Assembly: GCA_030610325.1 (NCBI GenBank) | Contig: JAUWRZ010000096.1 | Location: forward strand, 1 to 7,510 | Reading direction: 5' to 3' | Length of the DNA: 7,510 nt | DNA from: Sulfurimonadaceae bacterium | Lineage (GTDB): Bacteria; Campylobacterota; Campylobacteria; Campylobacterales; Sulfurimonadaceae | Shown: positions 1-5,779 of the stretch, piece after piece | How the letters are laid out: each line of letters starts with the position of its first letter | Position numbering within the stretch: the stretch's first letter is position 1 | Translations under genes and position numbers: made by a program | Notes under the pieces: model-generated | What the model saw: the letters and a program-made list of their open reading frames with translations, nothing else | The model's database searches: none | What the model was told of the DNA's origin: nothing

Positions 1-468
1 GAAGATGATCTAAACAAGAACTATCTCAGCAGCTATATTCAGGAGAGACTGGACTATTACGAGATGCCACCAGAGCGTGTCACACTGGAGATACTCGAAG
101 GTGTGAGCAGTGGCGGTAATAAAAACCACAGTAAGCAGTTTCAGATGTTCAAAAAGATGGGACTGAAGCTGGCTATAGATGATTTTGGGGCTGAATACTC
201 CAACTTTGAACGTGTCATGGAGATCGATGCTGACTTCCTGAAGATCGATGCCAAGTACATCAAAGATATCGATGTAAACCATAAGAGTTATGAGATCACT
301 AAGTCGATCGCTGCTTTTGCCAAGAACACAAACATACTCTGTATCGCTGAGTTTGTCGCATCAGCGAAGATCCAGGCCATCATCGATGATTTTGGGATCG
401 AGTATTCGCAGGGTTACTACTTCTCAGAACCGAAGTCATTTATTGTCGATAGGAAAGAGAAGTCGTAA
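1..468 (+). CDS. EAL-domain cyclic-di-GMP phosphodiesterase-type protein, C-terminal part (5' end outside window)
   Basis: The reading frame is open from the first base and gives 155 residues before TAA, all within the C-terminal two thirds of an EAL domain; the EAL motif itself and any sensory or GGDEF domains lie to the left. EAL enzymes hydrolyse c-di-GMP to pGpG using two metals. Visible landmarks by residue in this fragment are the metal-ligand motif LEILE (E30, E33), DDFG of loop 6 (D60, D61), LKID (K81), IAEF (E117) and SQGYYF (Q137). Their spacing matches the catalytic residues of characterised EAL proteins such as RocR. In place of the usual AEGVET this protein has AEFVAS, so the first glutamate is kept but the glycine and second glutamate are lost. 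The asparagine ligand would sit just upstream of the window. Catalysis is therefore likely but unproven. It converges on queA with 22 bp between the two stops. Confidence 0.88.
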   Translation, partial: EDDLNKNYLSSYIQERLDYYEMPPERVTLEILEGVSSGGNKNHSKQFQMFKKMGLKLAIDDFGAEYSNFERVMEIDADFLKIDAKYIKDIDVNHKSYEITKSIAAFAKNTNILCIAEFVASAKIQAIIDDFGIEYSQGYYFSEPKSFIVDRKEKS

Positions 469-490
469 GTCGATCAGCTTTTGAGCTCTT

Positions 491-1513
491 TTATAGTATC
501 AGCATCGCATCACCGTAAGAGTAGAAACGATACTTTTCCCTGATCGCTTCTGCATAGAGGCGTTGAGTGGTCTCCAGACCGGCAAAAGAGGCGACTAACA
601 TCAGTAGTGTCGATTGTGGCAGATGAAAGTTAGTCAGCAGGGCATCGACTCTTTGCGGTAGGTTACCCGGGTGTAGAAATAGATCAGCCTCACCTGATGG
701 CTCCTGTGTACGCATGTAATACTCTACGGTACGCGTAGATGTAGTACCGACACAGAGCAGGGGCTTCTCACTCGCTATGAGTGCTTGTGCTTCCTCTGAG
801 ATATCATAATACTCTGAGTGCATGGGATGGTCGGTGATGATCTTACTCTCGACAGGTTTAAAGGTCCCGGCTCCGACATGCAGCGTCACAAAAGCGTGTT
901 CATGTGCTTTACAGACACGCTCAAACAGCTCATCACTGAAGTGCAGGGAAGCTGTAGGTGCGGCAACAGCACCCTCATATTTGGCAAAGACTGTCTGATA
1001 GTCGGCTCTGTCTTCCTTTCCATCTTCACGCTGTATATAAGGGGGCAGAGGGATATGCCCGATCCTATCTATGATAGGCAGTAGCTCTTCAAAGCGCAGT
1101 AGTCCACCATCTTTGAAGAAGTCGACATCACGGCTACCATCATCGTGGATCTTTAGCACTTTGGCAGAGACTTCTTCATCAAATGTGATCGATGTGGAGA
1201 CTTTGACCTTTCCCCGAATATAGACATTGATACGATGTGCGTCAAGTGGACGATTGATAAGCAGTTCGATCTTTCCACCACTCTCTTTTTTTCCGAACAG
1301 CCGTGCTTTGATGACCTTGGTATCGTTAAAGAGCAGTGTCATCTCTTTGGGAAGAAACTTCTCAAGTTCATAAAAATAGGCATGGGTGATAGTGTCATCT
1401 TTGCGGTCATAGACCAGCAGTCTTGCATGGTCTCTTGGTTGTGCGGGGTGGGTGGCGATCAGCTCGCCAGGGAGCTCAAAGTGGTAACTACTTGTCTGAA
1501 GCGGATCGGTCAC
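491..1513 (-). CDS. queA: S-adenosylmethionine:tRNA ribosyltransferase-isomerase
   Basis: QueA transfers and rearranges the ribosyl part of SAM onto 7-aminomethyl-7-deazaguanine in the anticodon wobble position of tRNAs Tyr, His, Asp and Asn, giving epoxyqueuosine. The 340 residues are full family length. Family motifs run in order: NDTKVIKARLFG (63-74) with ESGGKIELL, GHIPLPPYI (152-160), YQTVFA plus GAVAAPTASLHF (181-192), LHVGAGTFKPV (211-221), HPMHSEYY (229-236), VGTTSTRTVE (255-264), VDALLTNFHLPQSTLLMLV (289-307) and the C-terminal YSYGDAMLIL. The start is GTG. An in-frame TGA immediately precedes it and no other ordinary start codon occurs before the conserved SSYHFELP segment, so the choice is firm. 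The first 26 nt lie inside the end of tatC in another frame, so translation is probably coupled to tatC. Its stop is 22 bp from that of the converging EAL gene. Confidence 0.96.
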   Translation of the reverse strand: MTDPLQTSSYHFELPGELIATHPAQPRDHARLLVYDRKDDTITHAYFYELEKFLPKEMTLLFNDTKVIKARLFGKKESGGKIELLINRPLDAHRINVYIRGKVKVSTSITFDEEVSAKVLKIHDDGSRDVDFFKDGGLLRFEELLPIIDRIGHIPLPPYIQREDGKEDRADYQTVFAKYEGAVAAPTASLHFSDELFERVCKAHEHAFVTLHVGAGTFKPVESKIITDHPMHSEYYDISEEAQALIASEKPLLCVGTTSTRTVEYYMRTQEPSGEADLFLHPGNLPQRVDALLTNFHLPQSTLLMLVASFAGLETTQRLYAEAIREKYRFYSYGDAMLIL

Positions 1514-2297
1514 TCACGTCACTCTCTTCCTCAGGTTCGTCCTCATCTTCATCTTCCTCTTTTGGCGCCGGGTTTACCGCCCTGACGATGAGGATGGAGA
1601 TGCCGTATAAGATGATGAGTGGTCCAGCCATCAACATCTGAGTCAGTACATCCGGAGGTGTAAGTAGTGCAGCGACGACAAAGATGATGATGATCGCATA
1701 TTTGAAAAAGGCGATCATCTGTTTATCATCGATCAGGCCCAGCAGTGCCAGGAAATAGGCAAAGACGGGTAGCTCAAAGGCAAGACCAAAACCGAACATG
1801 ATCTTGGTGAAGAAGCCGACATAGTCCTCGATATTGATCAGTGGTGTGAACTTGAAACTACCGAAGGTGATGAGAAAGTCAAAGCCAAAGGGGGTGACGA
1901 TGTAGTAGGCGAAAGAGACACCGATCGCAAACATGATCGTACCGCCGAAGACGAAAGGCAGGATCATCTTCTTCTCGTTCGCATAAAGACCTGGAGCGAT
2001 AAAGAGCCAGAGCTGCGAGAGGATGATAGGCAGTGCAGCAAGCAGACCGGCAAAGAAAGAGACCTTAAGTGCTACGAAAAAAGCACCACCGACCTGAGAG
2101 GTCGTGACCATACCATCGGCAGCGATGACTGATTTCTTACCTACCTCGATAAGGGCCGTGTTCAGCGGTGCGACCATCCACTCAAGTATAGGCTCATGAA
2201 AAAAGAACATGACAAAGAACATGACGATGATAGAGCCGACAGAGATGCCAAGACGTTTGCGCAGCTCTATGAGATGGGAACGGAGATCTTCAAACAT
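1488..2297 (-). CDS. tatC: Sec-independent (twin-arginine) protein translocase subunit TatC
   Basis: TatC is the multi-spanning inner-membrane core of the Tat exporter and, with TatB, recognises twin-arginine signal peptides of folded, often cofactor-bearing, proteins. The 269-residue product shows six hydrophobic segments near residues 17-34, 70-92, 112-134, 158-185, 199-212 and 218-240. Family signatures are present: HLIELRKRL at the N-terminus (E11), the first cytoplasmic loop APGLYANEKK with E108 at the position of E. coli E103, FELP with E175, and LTPPDVLTQ before the last segment. After the last helix a cytoplasmic tail of about 25 residues is strongly acidic (residues 247-260 are nearly all Glu or Asp). 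The ATG overlaps the tatB TGA by 1 nt, and a GAGGA ribosome site sits 6 nt upstream, pointing to coupled translation. The 3' end overlaps the queA start. Confidence 0.97.
   Translation of the reverse strand: MFEDLRSHLIELRKRLGISVGSIIVMFFVMFFFHEPILEWMVAPLNTALIEVGKKSVIAADGMVTTSQVGGAFFVALKVSFFAGLLAALPIILSQLWLFIAPGLYANEKKMILPFVFGGTIMFAIGVSFAYYIVTPFGFDFLITFGSFKFTPLINIEDYVGFFTKIMFGFGLAFELPVFAYFLALLGLIDDKQMIAFFKYAIIIIFVVAALLTPPDVLTQMLMAGPLIILYGISILIVRAVNPAPKEEDEDEDEPEEESDVSDRSASDK
1524..1532 (-). promoter_or_regulatory. queA ribosome binding site embedded in tatC
   Basis: The minus-strand sequence GAGGAAGAG ends 10 nt before the queA GTG. The same bases encode three consecutive glutamates of the acidic TatC tail. 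It is the only purine-rich Shine-Dalgarno-like element in reach and supports the GTG start. Confidence 0.5.
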
Positions 2298-2746
2298 CAG
2301 CTATCCTCATCTTTTGGAGTCTCAGCAGAGGTCTTTGCGCTCTTATAGGGACTTGGCTTTTTTTTCTTCTTCTTCTCAAAGGTGACGGCTTCAGCTTTTG
2401 GAGGTGGAGGAGGAGCCGCGACTTTGCTGTCACTGATATCATCAGTGCTCACACTGACCTCTTTTTTGATATCGTCTATCTCGGCACTGATATCATCAAG
2501 ATTTGTAAGGCTTGCAAGCTCGTTACCGGCTGAAGTGAGCTCTTTCTTGTAGTTCATCGCCTCCTCTTTTATCTCGGAGATATGCATCTCCTCTTCAAGA
2601 GACTCTTTTGCTGAGGCAACGGTACGTTTGACACTTCTGAAGAACTTTGCGATCTCTACCATAGCTTGAGGGAGTTTATCTGGCCCCAGAAACAAGATGC
2701 CGATCACACCTATTATAAGTATTTCGATAAAACCCATACCAAACAT
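2297..2746 (-). CDS. tatB: Twin-arginine translocase subunit TatB
   Basis: TatB partners TatC in the Tat receptor complex. The 149-residue protein has the expected plan: one short transmembrane helix (about residues 5-20) containing the polar glutamate E8, the hinge motif LGPDKLP (20-26), an amphipathic helix (27-50), then a long charged cytoplasmic region. The starts MFGMGFIEIL and GPDKLP favour TatB over TatA, as does the direct link to tatC. The C-terminal third is low complexity: a five-proline run (112-116), a six-lysine run (125-130) and an S/K/E-rich end. The lysine run is encoded partly by an A8 homopolymer that forms a phase-correct slippery heptamer. No tatA lies next to it. Only a weak ribosome site (GTGGATAG) precedes the ATG, but an upstream promoter-like element is present. 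Confidence 0.93.
   Translation of the reverse strand: MFGMGFIEILIIGVIGILFLGPDKLPQAMVEIAKFFRSVKRTVASAKESLEEEMHISEIKEEAMNYKKELTSAGNELASLTNLDDISAEIDDIKKEVSVSTDDISDSKVAAPPPPPKAEAVTFEKKKKKKPSPYKSAKTSAETPKDEDS
2304..2308 (-). promoter_or_regulatory. tatC ribosome binding site inside tatB
   Basis: GAGGA on the minus strand lies 6 nt before the tatC ATG, within the last codons of tatB. With the 1-nt stop/start overlap it supports translational coupling of tatB and tatC. Confidence 0.6.
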
Positions 2747-2774
2747 AGTCTATCCACTGTTAAATTGTTGAGAG

Positions 2775-2782
2775 ATTTTAGC
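2775..2782 (-). promoter_or_regulatory. Candidate promoter (-10 element) for tatB-tatC-queA
   Basis: In the 86-bp hemW-tatB gap (2747-2832) the minus strand carries GCTAAAAT. The hexamer TAAAAT differs from TATAAT at one position and is preceded by a pyrimidine-rich run. It would start transcription about 20-25 nt before the tatB ATG. There is no convincing -35 at normal spacing, which is usual for vegetative promoters in Campylobacterota. No terminator-like hairpin is visible in the gap, so read-through from hemW is also possible. Confidence 0.45.
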
Positions 2783-2832
2783 GAAAGAAGGTTTAAGGGC
2801 ACCTCTTTCAAGTAACTAAAACCATATGATGA

Positions 2833-3888
2833 TCAAGCTGTGATGAAAAGTGCCAATTCATCGCTTAGGAGATAGTCGGGGTTGTAGTAGCGTTTTCCAT
2901 CAAAACTGAGTTTCCCCTCTTTTAGCAAAAGTCTGGCACGCTCTTGTTCGTTGTTGTCTAATATCGTTGGATCGATACCAACGATACTTCGTAGACCCAG
3001 AAAGAGCTTCTCTGTCTTGATCGCTTCAGCATCAAGACGCTCTTCATCTATCTGTAAGGGATCAGCTATGTAGGCATCGATACTGGTCGTAGGGTAGTAA
3101 CGGGTATCACCGAGAAAGCCTACCGCGCCGCTTCCGAGACCGATATATGCTTTATATTGCCAGTAACCAAGGTTGTGCAGTGAACGATAAGTGCCAAAGT
3201 TCGATATCTCGTATTGGGTGAAGCCATATGAACGGATCTTCTCTAAAAACCATTCAGTCATCTCCAGCTTCTCTTTGGCGACCTCCGGAGTGGTGGAAAA
3301 AGGGGTCCCTTCCTCTATGGTGAGTGCGTAGGCACTGAGGTGGTCTATTGGAAGCAAGAAGGCTCTGCGCAGGTCATCTTCGAGCAGTGCTTTGCTGTCC
3401 ATGTAAGTAGCGTAGATAAGATCGAGTGAGATATGTCTGAAGCCGAGTCTGTTGGCAGTCTCTATGGCATGGATGGCATCACTGCTTTTATGTGCACGGG
3501 CCAGGAAGTGTAGCTTCTCATCATCAAAACTCTGGACACCGAAACTGATCCGGTTGACACCGACATCGCGCATCCCCTCAAGCCATTGGGCTGTAGCACT
3601 GTTGGGGTTTGCTTCACTGGTGATCTCTGCATCTTCTTTCAGGTAGGGTCTTAGGGTCTTGAAAAGCGGCCGATAGAGCTCTGCAGATACGGTCGAAGGA
3701 GTCCCTCCACCGATGAAGACGGTCTCTATACTCCCCGGTGTGGCGCTAAAACGTCTCAACTCATGGGCCAGTTGTACTTCAAGAGCCTGCATATAGTGCT
3801 CTCTGAGATGAAACTTGTCGACATAGGAGTTAAAACTGCAATAAGCACATTTACTGTCACAAAAAGGGATATGGATATATAAAAGCAT
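2833..3888 (-). CDS. hemW: Heme chaperone HemW (radical-SAM, HemN-like)
   Basis: HemW is a cytoplasmic radical-SAM family protein that binds heme and passes it to target proteins; it was long annotated as oxygen-independent coproporphyrinogen III oxidase. The 351 residues begin almost directly with the iron-sulfur motif: C10, C14 and C17 in CxxxCxYC, followed by S-F. HemN enzymes have a fourth cysteine at that position, so F19 points to HemW. GGGTPS (60-65) is the SAM-binding glycine motif. SEANPN (91-96), NRISFGVQSF (112-121), QYEISNFG (225-232), HNLGYW (238-243) and GLGSGAVGF (250-258) follow in family order. A HemN_C-type domain fills about 283-350 (LFLGLR at 295-300). The start ATG is the only one compatible with the cysteine motif, yet it has no Shine-Dalgarno and lies 6 nt after a TATAAT, suggesting a leaderless mRNA. 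It is transcribed divergently from rppH. Confidence 0.94.
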   Translation of the reverse strand: MLLYIHIPFCDSKCAYCSFNSYVDKFHLREHYMQALEVQLAHELRRFSATPGSIETVFIGGGTPSTVSAELYRPLFKTLRPYLKEDAEITSEANPNSATAQWLEGMRDVGVNRISFGVQSFDDEKLHFLARAHKSSDAIHAIETANRLGFRHISLDLIYATYMDSKALLEDDLRRAFLLPIDHLSAYALTIEEGTPFSTTPEVAKEKLEMTEWFLEKIRSYGFTQYEISNFGTYRSLHNLGYWQYKAYIGLGSGAVGFLGDTRYYPTTSIDAYIADPLQIDEERLDAEAIKTEKLFLGLRSIVGIDPTILDNNEQERARLLLKEGKLSFDGKRYYNPDYLLSDELALFITA

Positions 3889-3894
3889 GGCGGT

Positions 3895-3922
3895 ATTATA
3901 GCTTTACTGAAGATGAAAACAA
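3895..3922 (-). promoter_or_regulatory. Promoter of hemW, predicted to give a leaderless transcript
   Basis: The minus strand carries a perfect TATAAT (3900-3895) with TTGTTT (3922-3917) 16 nt upstream as a partial -35. Only six bases (ACCGCC) separate the -10 from the hemW ATG. Initiation at the usual 6-8 nt past the -10 would fall on or beside the A of the start codon. No purine-rich ribosome site is present in between. Confidence 0.6.
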
Positions 3923-3987
3923 AAGAGTTGAAAGTCCTGTCTATAGTACTTCTGGCTATTCTAAGACTCTTTAGAGGTCTCCTTTAC

Positions 3988-3993
3988 TATAAT
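3988..3993 (+). promoter_or_regulatory. Promoter (-10 element) of rppH-lysC
   Basis: A perfect TATAAT preceded by TTTAC lies 43 nt before the preferred rppH start. Transcription would begin near 3999-4001, leaving a leader of about 37 nt. No recognisable -35 hexamer occurs at normal spacing. The six bases and flanks (CTATAATAC) are the same as at the divergent hemW promoter. Confidence 0.6.
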
Positions 3994-4021
3994 ACGCGAA
4001 AAATATAGGCAGAAGATGCCC

Positions 4022-4026
4022 GGAGA
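4022..4026 (+). promoter_or_regulatory. rppH ribosome binding site that decides the start
   Basis: GGAGA sits 10 nt before the ATG at 4037. The in-frame ATG at 4016 has only AGG (4007-4009) upstream and would give a leader of about 16 nt. The stronger site and the usual protein start of relatives favour 4037. Confidence 0.5.
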
Positions 4027-4036
4027 TGTACTTTAT

Positions 4037-4504
4037 ATGAATCAAAAACCCTATCGTCCCAATGTCGCTGCAGTCATCCTCTCTCCAGAGTATCCGAAGA
4101 AAAAGCGGATCTTTCTTGGTGAACGCAGTGATATCACTACCATCTGGCAGTTTCCACAAGGTGGTATCGATAAGGGAGAGTCTCCCAAAGAAGCACTTTT
4201 TCGTGAACTTAAAGAGGAGATCGGGACTGATAAGGTCGAGATCATCGCCGAGTATCCTGAGTGGATCGCTTATGAGTACCCTGATGATGTGCAAAAAAAG
4301 ATGCGTCCCTATTATGGACAGACCCAGCGCTATTTTCTAGTACGTCTGAAAAAAGATGCCAAGATCGATCTTGATACAAAGCATCCGGAGTTTAGTGATC
4401 ATCGATTTGTCAAAGTCAAACATCTTCTCAAAGAGTTGACACACTTCAAAAAGCCGGTCTATGAGAAAGTGATCGCATATTTCAAAGAGGAGGGTTATCT
4501 CTGA
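4037..4504 (+). CDS. rppH: RNA 5'-pyrophosphohydrolase (Nudix hydrolase RppH)
   Basis: RppH removes pyrophosphate from triphosphorylated mRNA 5' ends, which exposes them to 5'-end-dependent decay; older names are NudH, InvA or dinucleoside polyphosphate hydrolase. From the ATG at 4037 the protein has 155 residues. It opens with YRPNVAAVILSP (6-17), shows IWQFPQGG (36-43), then a complete Nudix box: G42, E48, R56, E57, E60, E61, G63 in the pattern Gx5Ex7REUxEExGU. WIAYEYP and the Q-RYFLVRL segment typical of RppH follow, and the end FKEEGYL matches the family. An ATG seven codons upstream (4016) would give 162 residues; the shorter form is preferred from its ribosome site and from the start I recall for the Helicobacter protein. 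The stop overlaps the lysC ATG by 1 nt. Confidence 0.95.
   Translation: MNQKPYRPNVAAVILSPEYPKKKRIFLGERSDITTIWQFPQGGIDKGESPKEALFRELKEEIGTDKVEIIAEYPEWIAYEYPDDVQKKMRPYYGQTQRYFLVRLKKDAKIDLDTKHPEFSDHRFVKVKHLLKELTHFKKPVYEKVIAYFKEEGYL
4487..4493 (+). promoter_or_regulatory. lysC ribosome binding site inside rppH
   Basis: GAGGAGG is a near-perfect Shine-Dalgarno placed 10 nt before the lysC ATG. It is encoded within the last codons of rppH (Glu-Glu-Gly), so lysC can be translated well and in coupling with rppH. Confidence 0.7.
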
Positions 4505-5715
4505 TGCTAGTCGTACAAAAATATGGCGGGACAAGTGTAGGTGATCTGGAACGTATTCAAAACGTGGCAAACCGTGTCTCCAAAAGTGTGGATGAAGGCC
4601 ATCAGGTCGTAGTCGTCGTCTCTGCGATGAGTGGTGAGACAAACAAACTTGTCGGATATGCTGAGCATTACAGTAAAGAACCAGTGCATGCAGAGATGGA
4701 TATGCTGCTGAGCTCGGGTGAACGTGTGACCTCGGCACTTCTCTCCATCGCGCTTAATGAGATGGGTCATGAAGCACGCTCCATGAGTGGACGACGTGCG
4801 GGTATCGTGACAGACAGGTTTCATACGAAAGCACGTATCGAGAGCATCGATCCGGAGCCGATGCGACAGGTGCTGGCTGAGGGTAAGGTCATAGTCGTTG
4901 CCGGTTTTCAGGGTGTAAACGAATCTGGTGAGGTGACAACACTTGGACGCGGTGGCAGTGACCTCTCTGCTGTTGCCATAGCCGGAGCACTCGAGGCTGA
5001 TCTTTGTGAGATCTATACGGATGTCGAGGGTATCTATACGACCGATCCACGGATCGAGCCAAAAGCCAGAAAGCTTGAGCAGATCTCTTATGATGAGATG
5101 CTGGAACTGGCATCGCTTGGTGCGAAAGTCCTTCAGACCCGTTCCGTAGAGCTGGCGAAGAAACTAAATGTCAACCTGGTCACGCGCTCAAGTTTCAGCG
5201 ATGTGGAAGGAACACTGATAACAAAGGAAGAGAATATCATGGAAGCACCATTAGTCAGCGGTATCGCCCTGGACCGTAATCAGGCAAGAGTCTCACTTGA
5301 TGGCGTCATCGATCGTCCCGGTATCGCATCCGATATCTTCGGTCGTCTGGCAGAGAACCAGGTAAACATAGATATGATCATTCAGACCTCAAGTAAAGAT
5401 GGTACGACCAATATGGATTTCACGGTACCTATCGGTGAGTTGGGTGATGCGAAAAAGATCGTCGATGCTTTTATCGTAGAAGAGGAGATCACAGATGCGA
5501 GTTATGATGAGAACATCTGTAAAGTCTCTATCGTCGGTGTCGGGATGAAATCACATACCGGTGTGGCAGCCAAAGCCTTTGCGACGATGGCTGAGGAGAG
5601 CATCAATATCACGATGATCTCGACTTCTGAGATCAAAGTCTCTATGGTGATCGATAAGAAGTATTCAGAACTGGCAGTACGTAGTCTACACGCTGCCTAT
5701 AAGTTAGATAAGTAA
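4504..5715 (+). CDS. lysC: Aspartokinase, monofunctional, with tandem ACT domains
   Basis: Aspartokinase phosphorylates L-aspartate with ATP, the first step toward lysine, diaminopimelate, threonine and methionine. The 403-residue protein starts with the kinase motif QKYGGTSV (5-12) and continues with VVVSAMSGETNKL (37-49), SSGERV (70-75, with E73), GFQG (134-137), TTLGRGGSD (145-153) and YTDVEGIYTTDPR (171-183). The regulatory half carries two ACT domains, roughly 262-335 (containing RPGIASDIFGRL) and 343-403 (containing GVGMKSHTGVAAKAF). This length and plan are those of the monofunctional, usually lysine and/or threonine inhibited, alpha-type enzyme; no homoserine dehydrogenase is fused. 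M246, right before the ACT region, has a good ribosome site and could start a separate beta polypeptide. The gene is 1 nt overlapped with rppH and 64 bp ahead of hobA. Confidence 0.97.
   Translation: MLVVQKYGGTSVGDLERIQNVANRVSKSVDEGHQVVVVVSAMSGETNKLVGYAEHYSKEPVHAEMDMLLSSGERVTSALLSIALNEMGHEARSMSGRRAGIVTDRFHTKARIESIDPEPMRQVLAEGKVIVVAGFQGVNESGEVTTLGRGGSDLSAVAIAGALEADLCEIYTDVEGIYTTDPRIEPKARKLEQISYDEMLELASLGAKVLQTRSVELAKKLNVNLVTRSSFSDVEGTLITKEENIMEAPLVSGIALDRNQARVSLDGVIDRPGIASDIFGRLAENQVNIDMIIQTSSKDGTTNMDFTVPIGELGDAKKIVDAFIVEEEITDASYDENICKVSIVGVGMKSHTGVAAKAFATMAEESINITMISTSEIKVSMVIDKKYSELAVRSLHAAYKLDK
5226..5241 (+). promoter_or_regulatory. Possible internal translation start for a LysC beta (ACT-only) polypeptide
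   Basis: GGAAGAG (5226-5232) is followed after 6 nt by an in-frame ATG (5239) encoding M246. Translation from here would give 158 residues comprising both ACT domains. In Bacillus subtilis, Corynebacterium glutamicum and Thermus the same arrangement produces the beta subunit of an alpha2beta2 aspartokinase. Here it is inferred only from position and the ribosome-site match. Confidence 0.35.
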
Positions 5716-5751
5716 AAGCTTCTTTCGACCAAGATAGATGACCGTATTTAG

Positions 5752-5757
5752 TATATT
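5752..5757 (+). promoter_or_regulatory. Weak candidate -10 element for hobA-holB-folP
   Basis: The 64-bp lysC-hobA gap (5716-5779) is AT-rich and contains TATATT, one mismatch from TATAAT, about 22 nt before the hobA ATG and after a T-rich stretch. There is no -35 match. No terminator-like hairpin is visible after lysC, so co-transcription from the rppH promoter is just as likely. Confidence 0.25.
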
Positions 5758-5779
5758 TGGATGACTTAGAAAGGTATAT

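Noticed and set aside
469..490. Possible bidirectional terminator between the EAL gene and queA (AGCT-TTTG-AGCT followed by TTTT)
   Set aside because: The stem is only four base pairs with a four-base T run, too weak to call a terminator despite the convergent arrangement.
1235..1641. Plus-strand open frames opposite the queA start and tatC tail
   Set aside because: They contain serine runs that are simply the reverse complement of the acidic TatC tail. Both sense genes are certain.
4016..4036. Upstream ATG of rppH as the true start
   Set aside because: The frame is open and the start is possible, but its ribosome site is weaker. The ATG at 4037 has GGAGA at good spacing and matches the usual beginning just before YRPNVAA.
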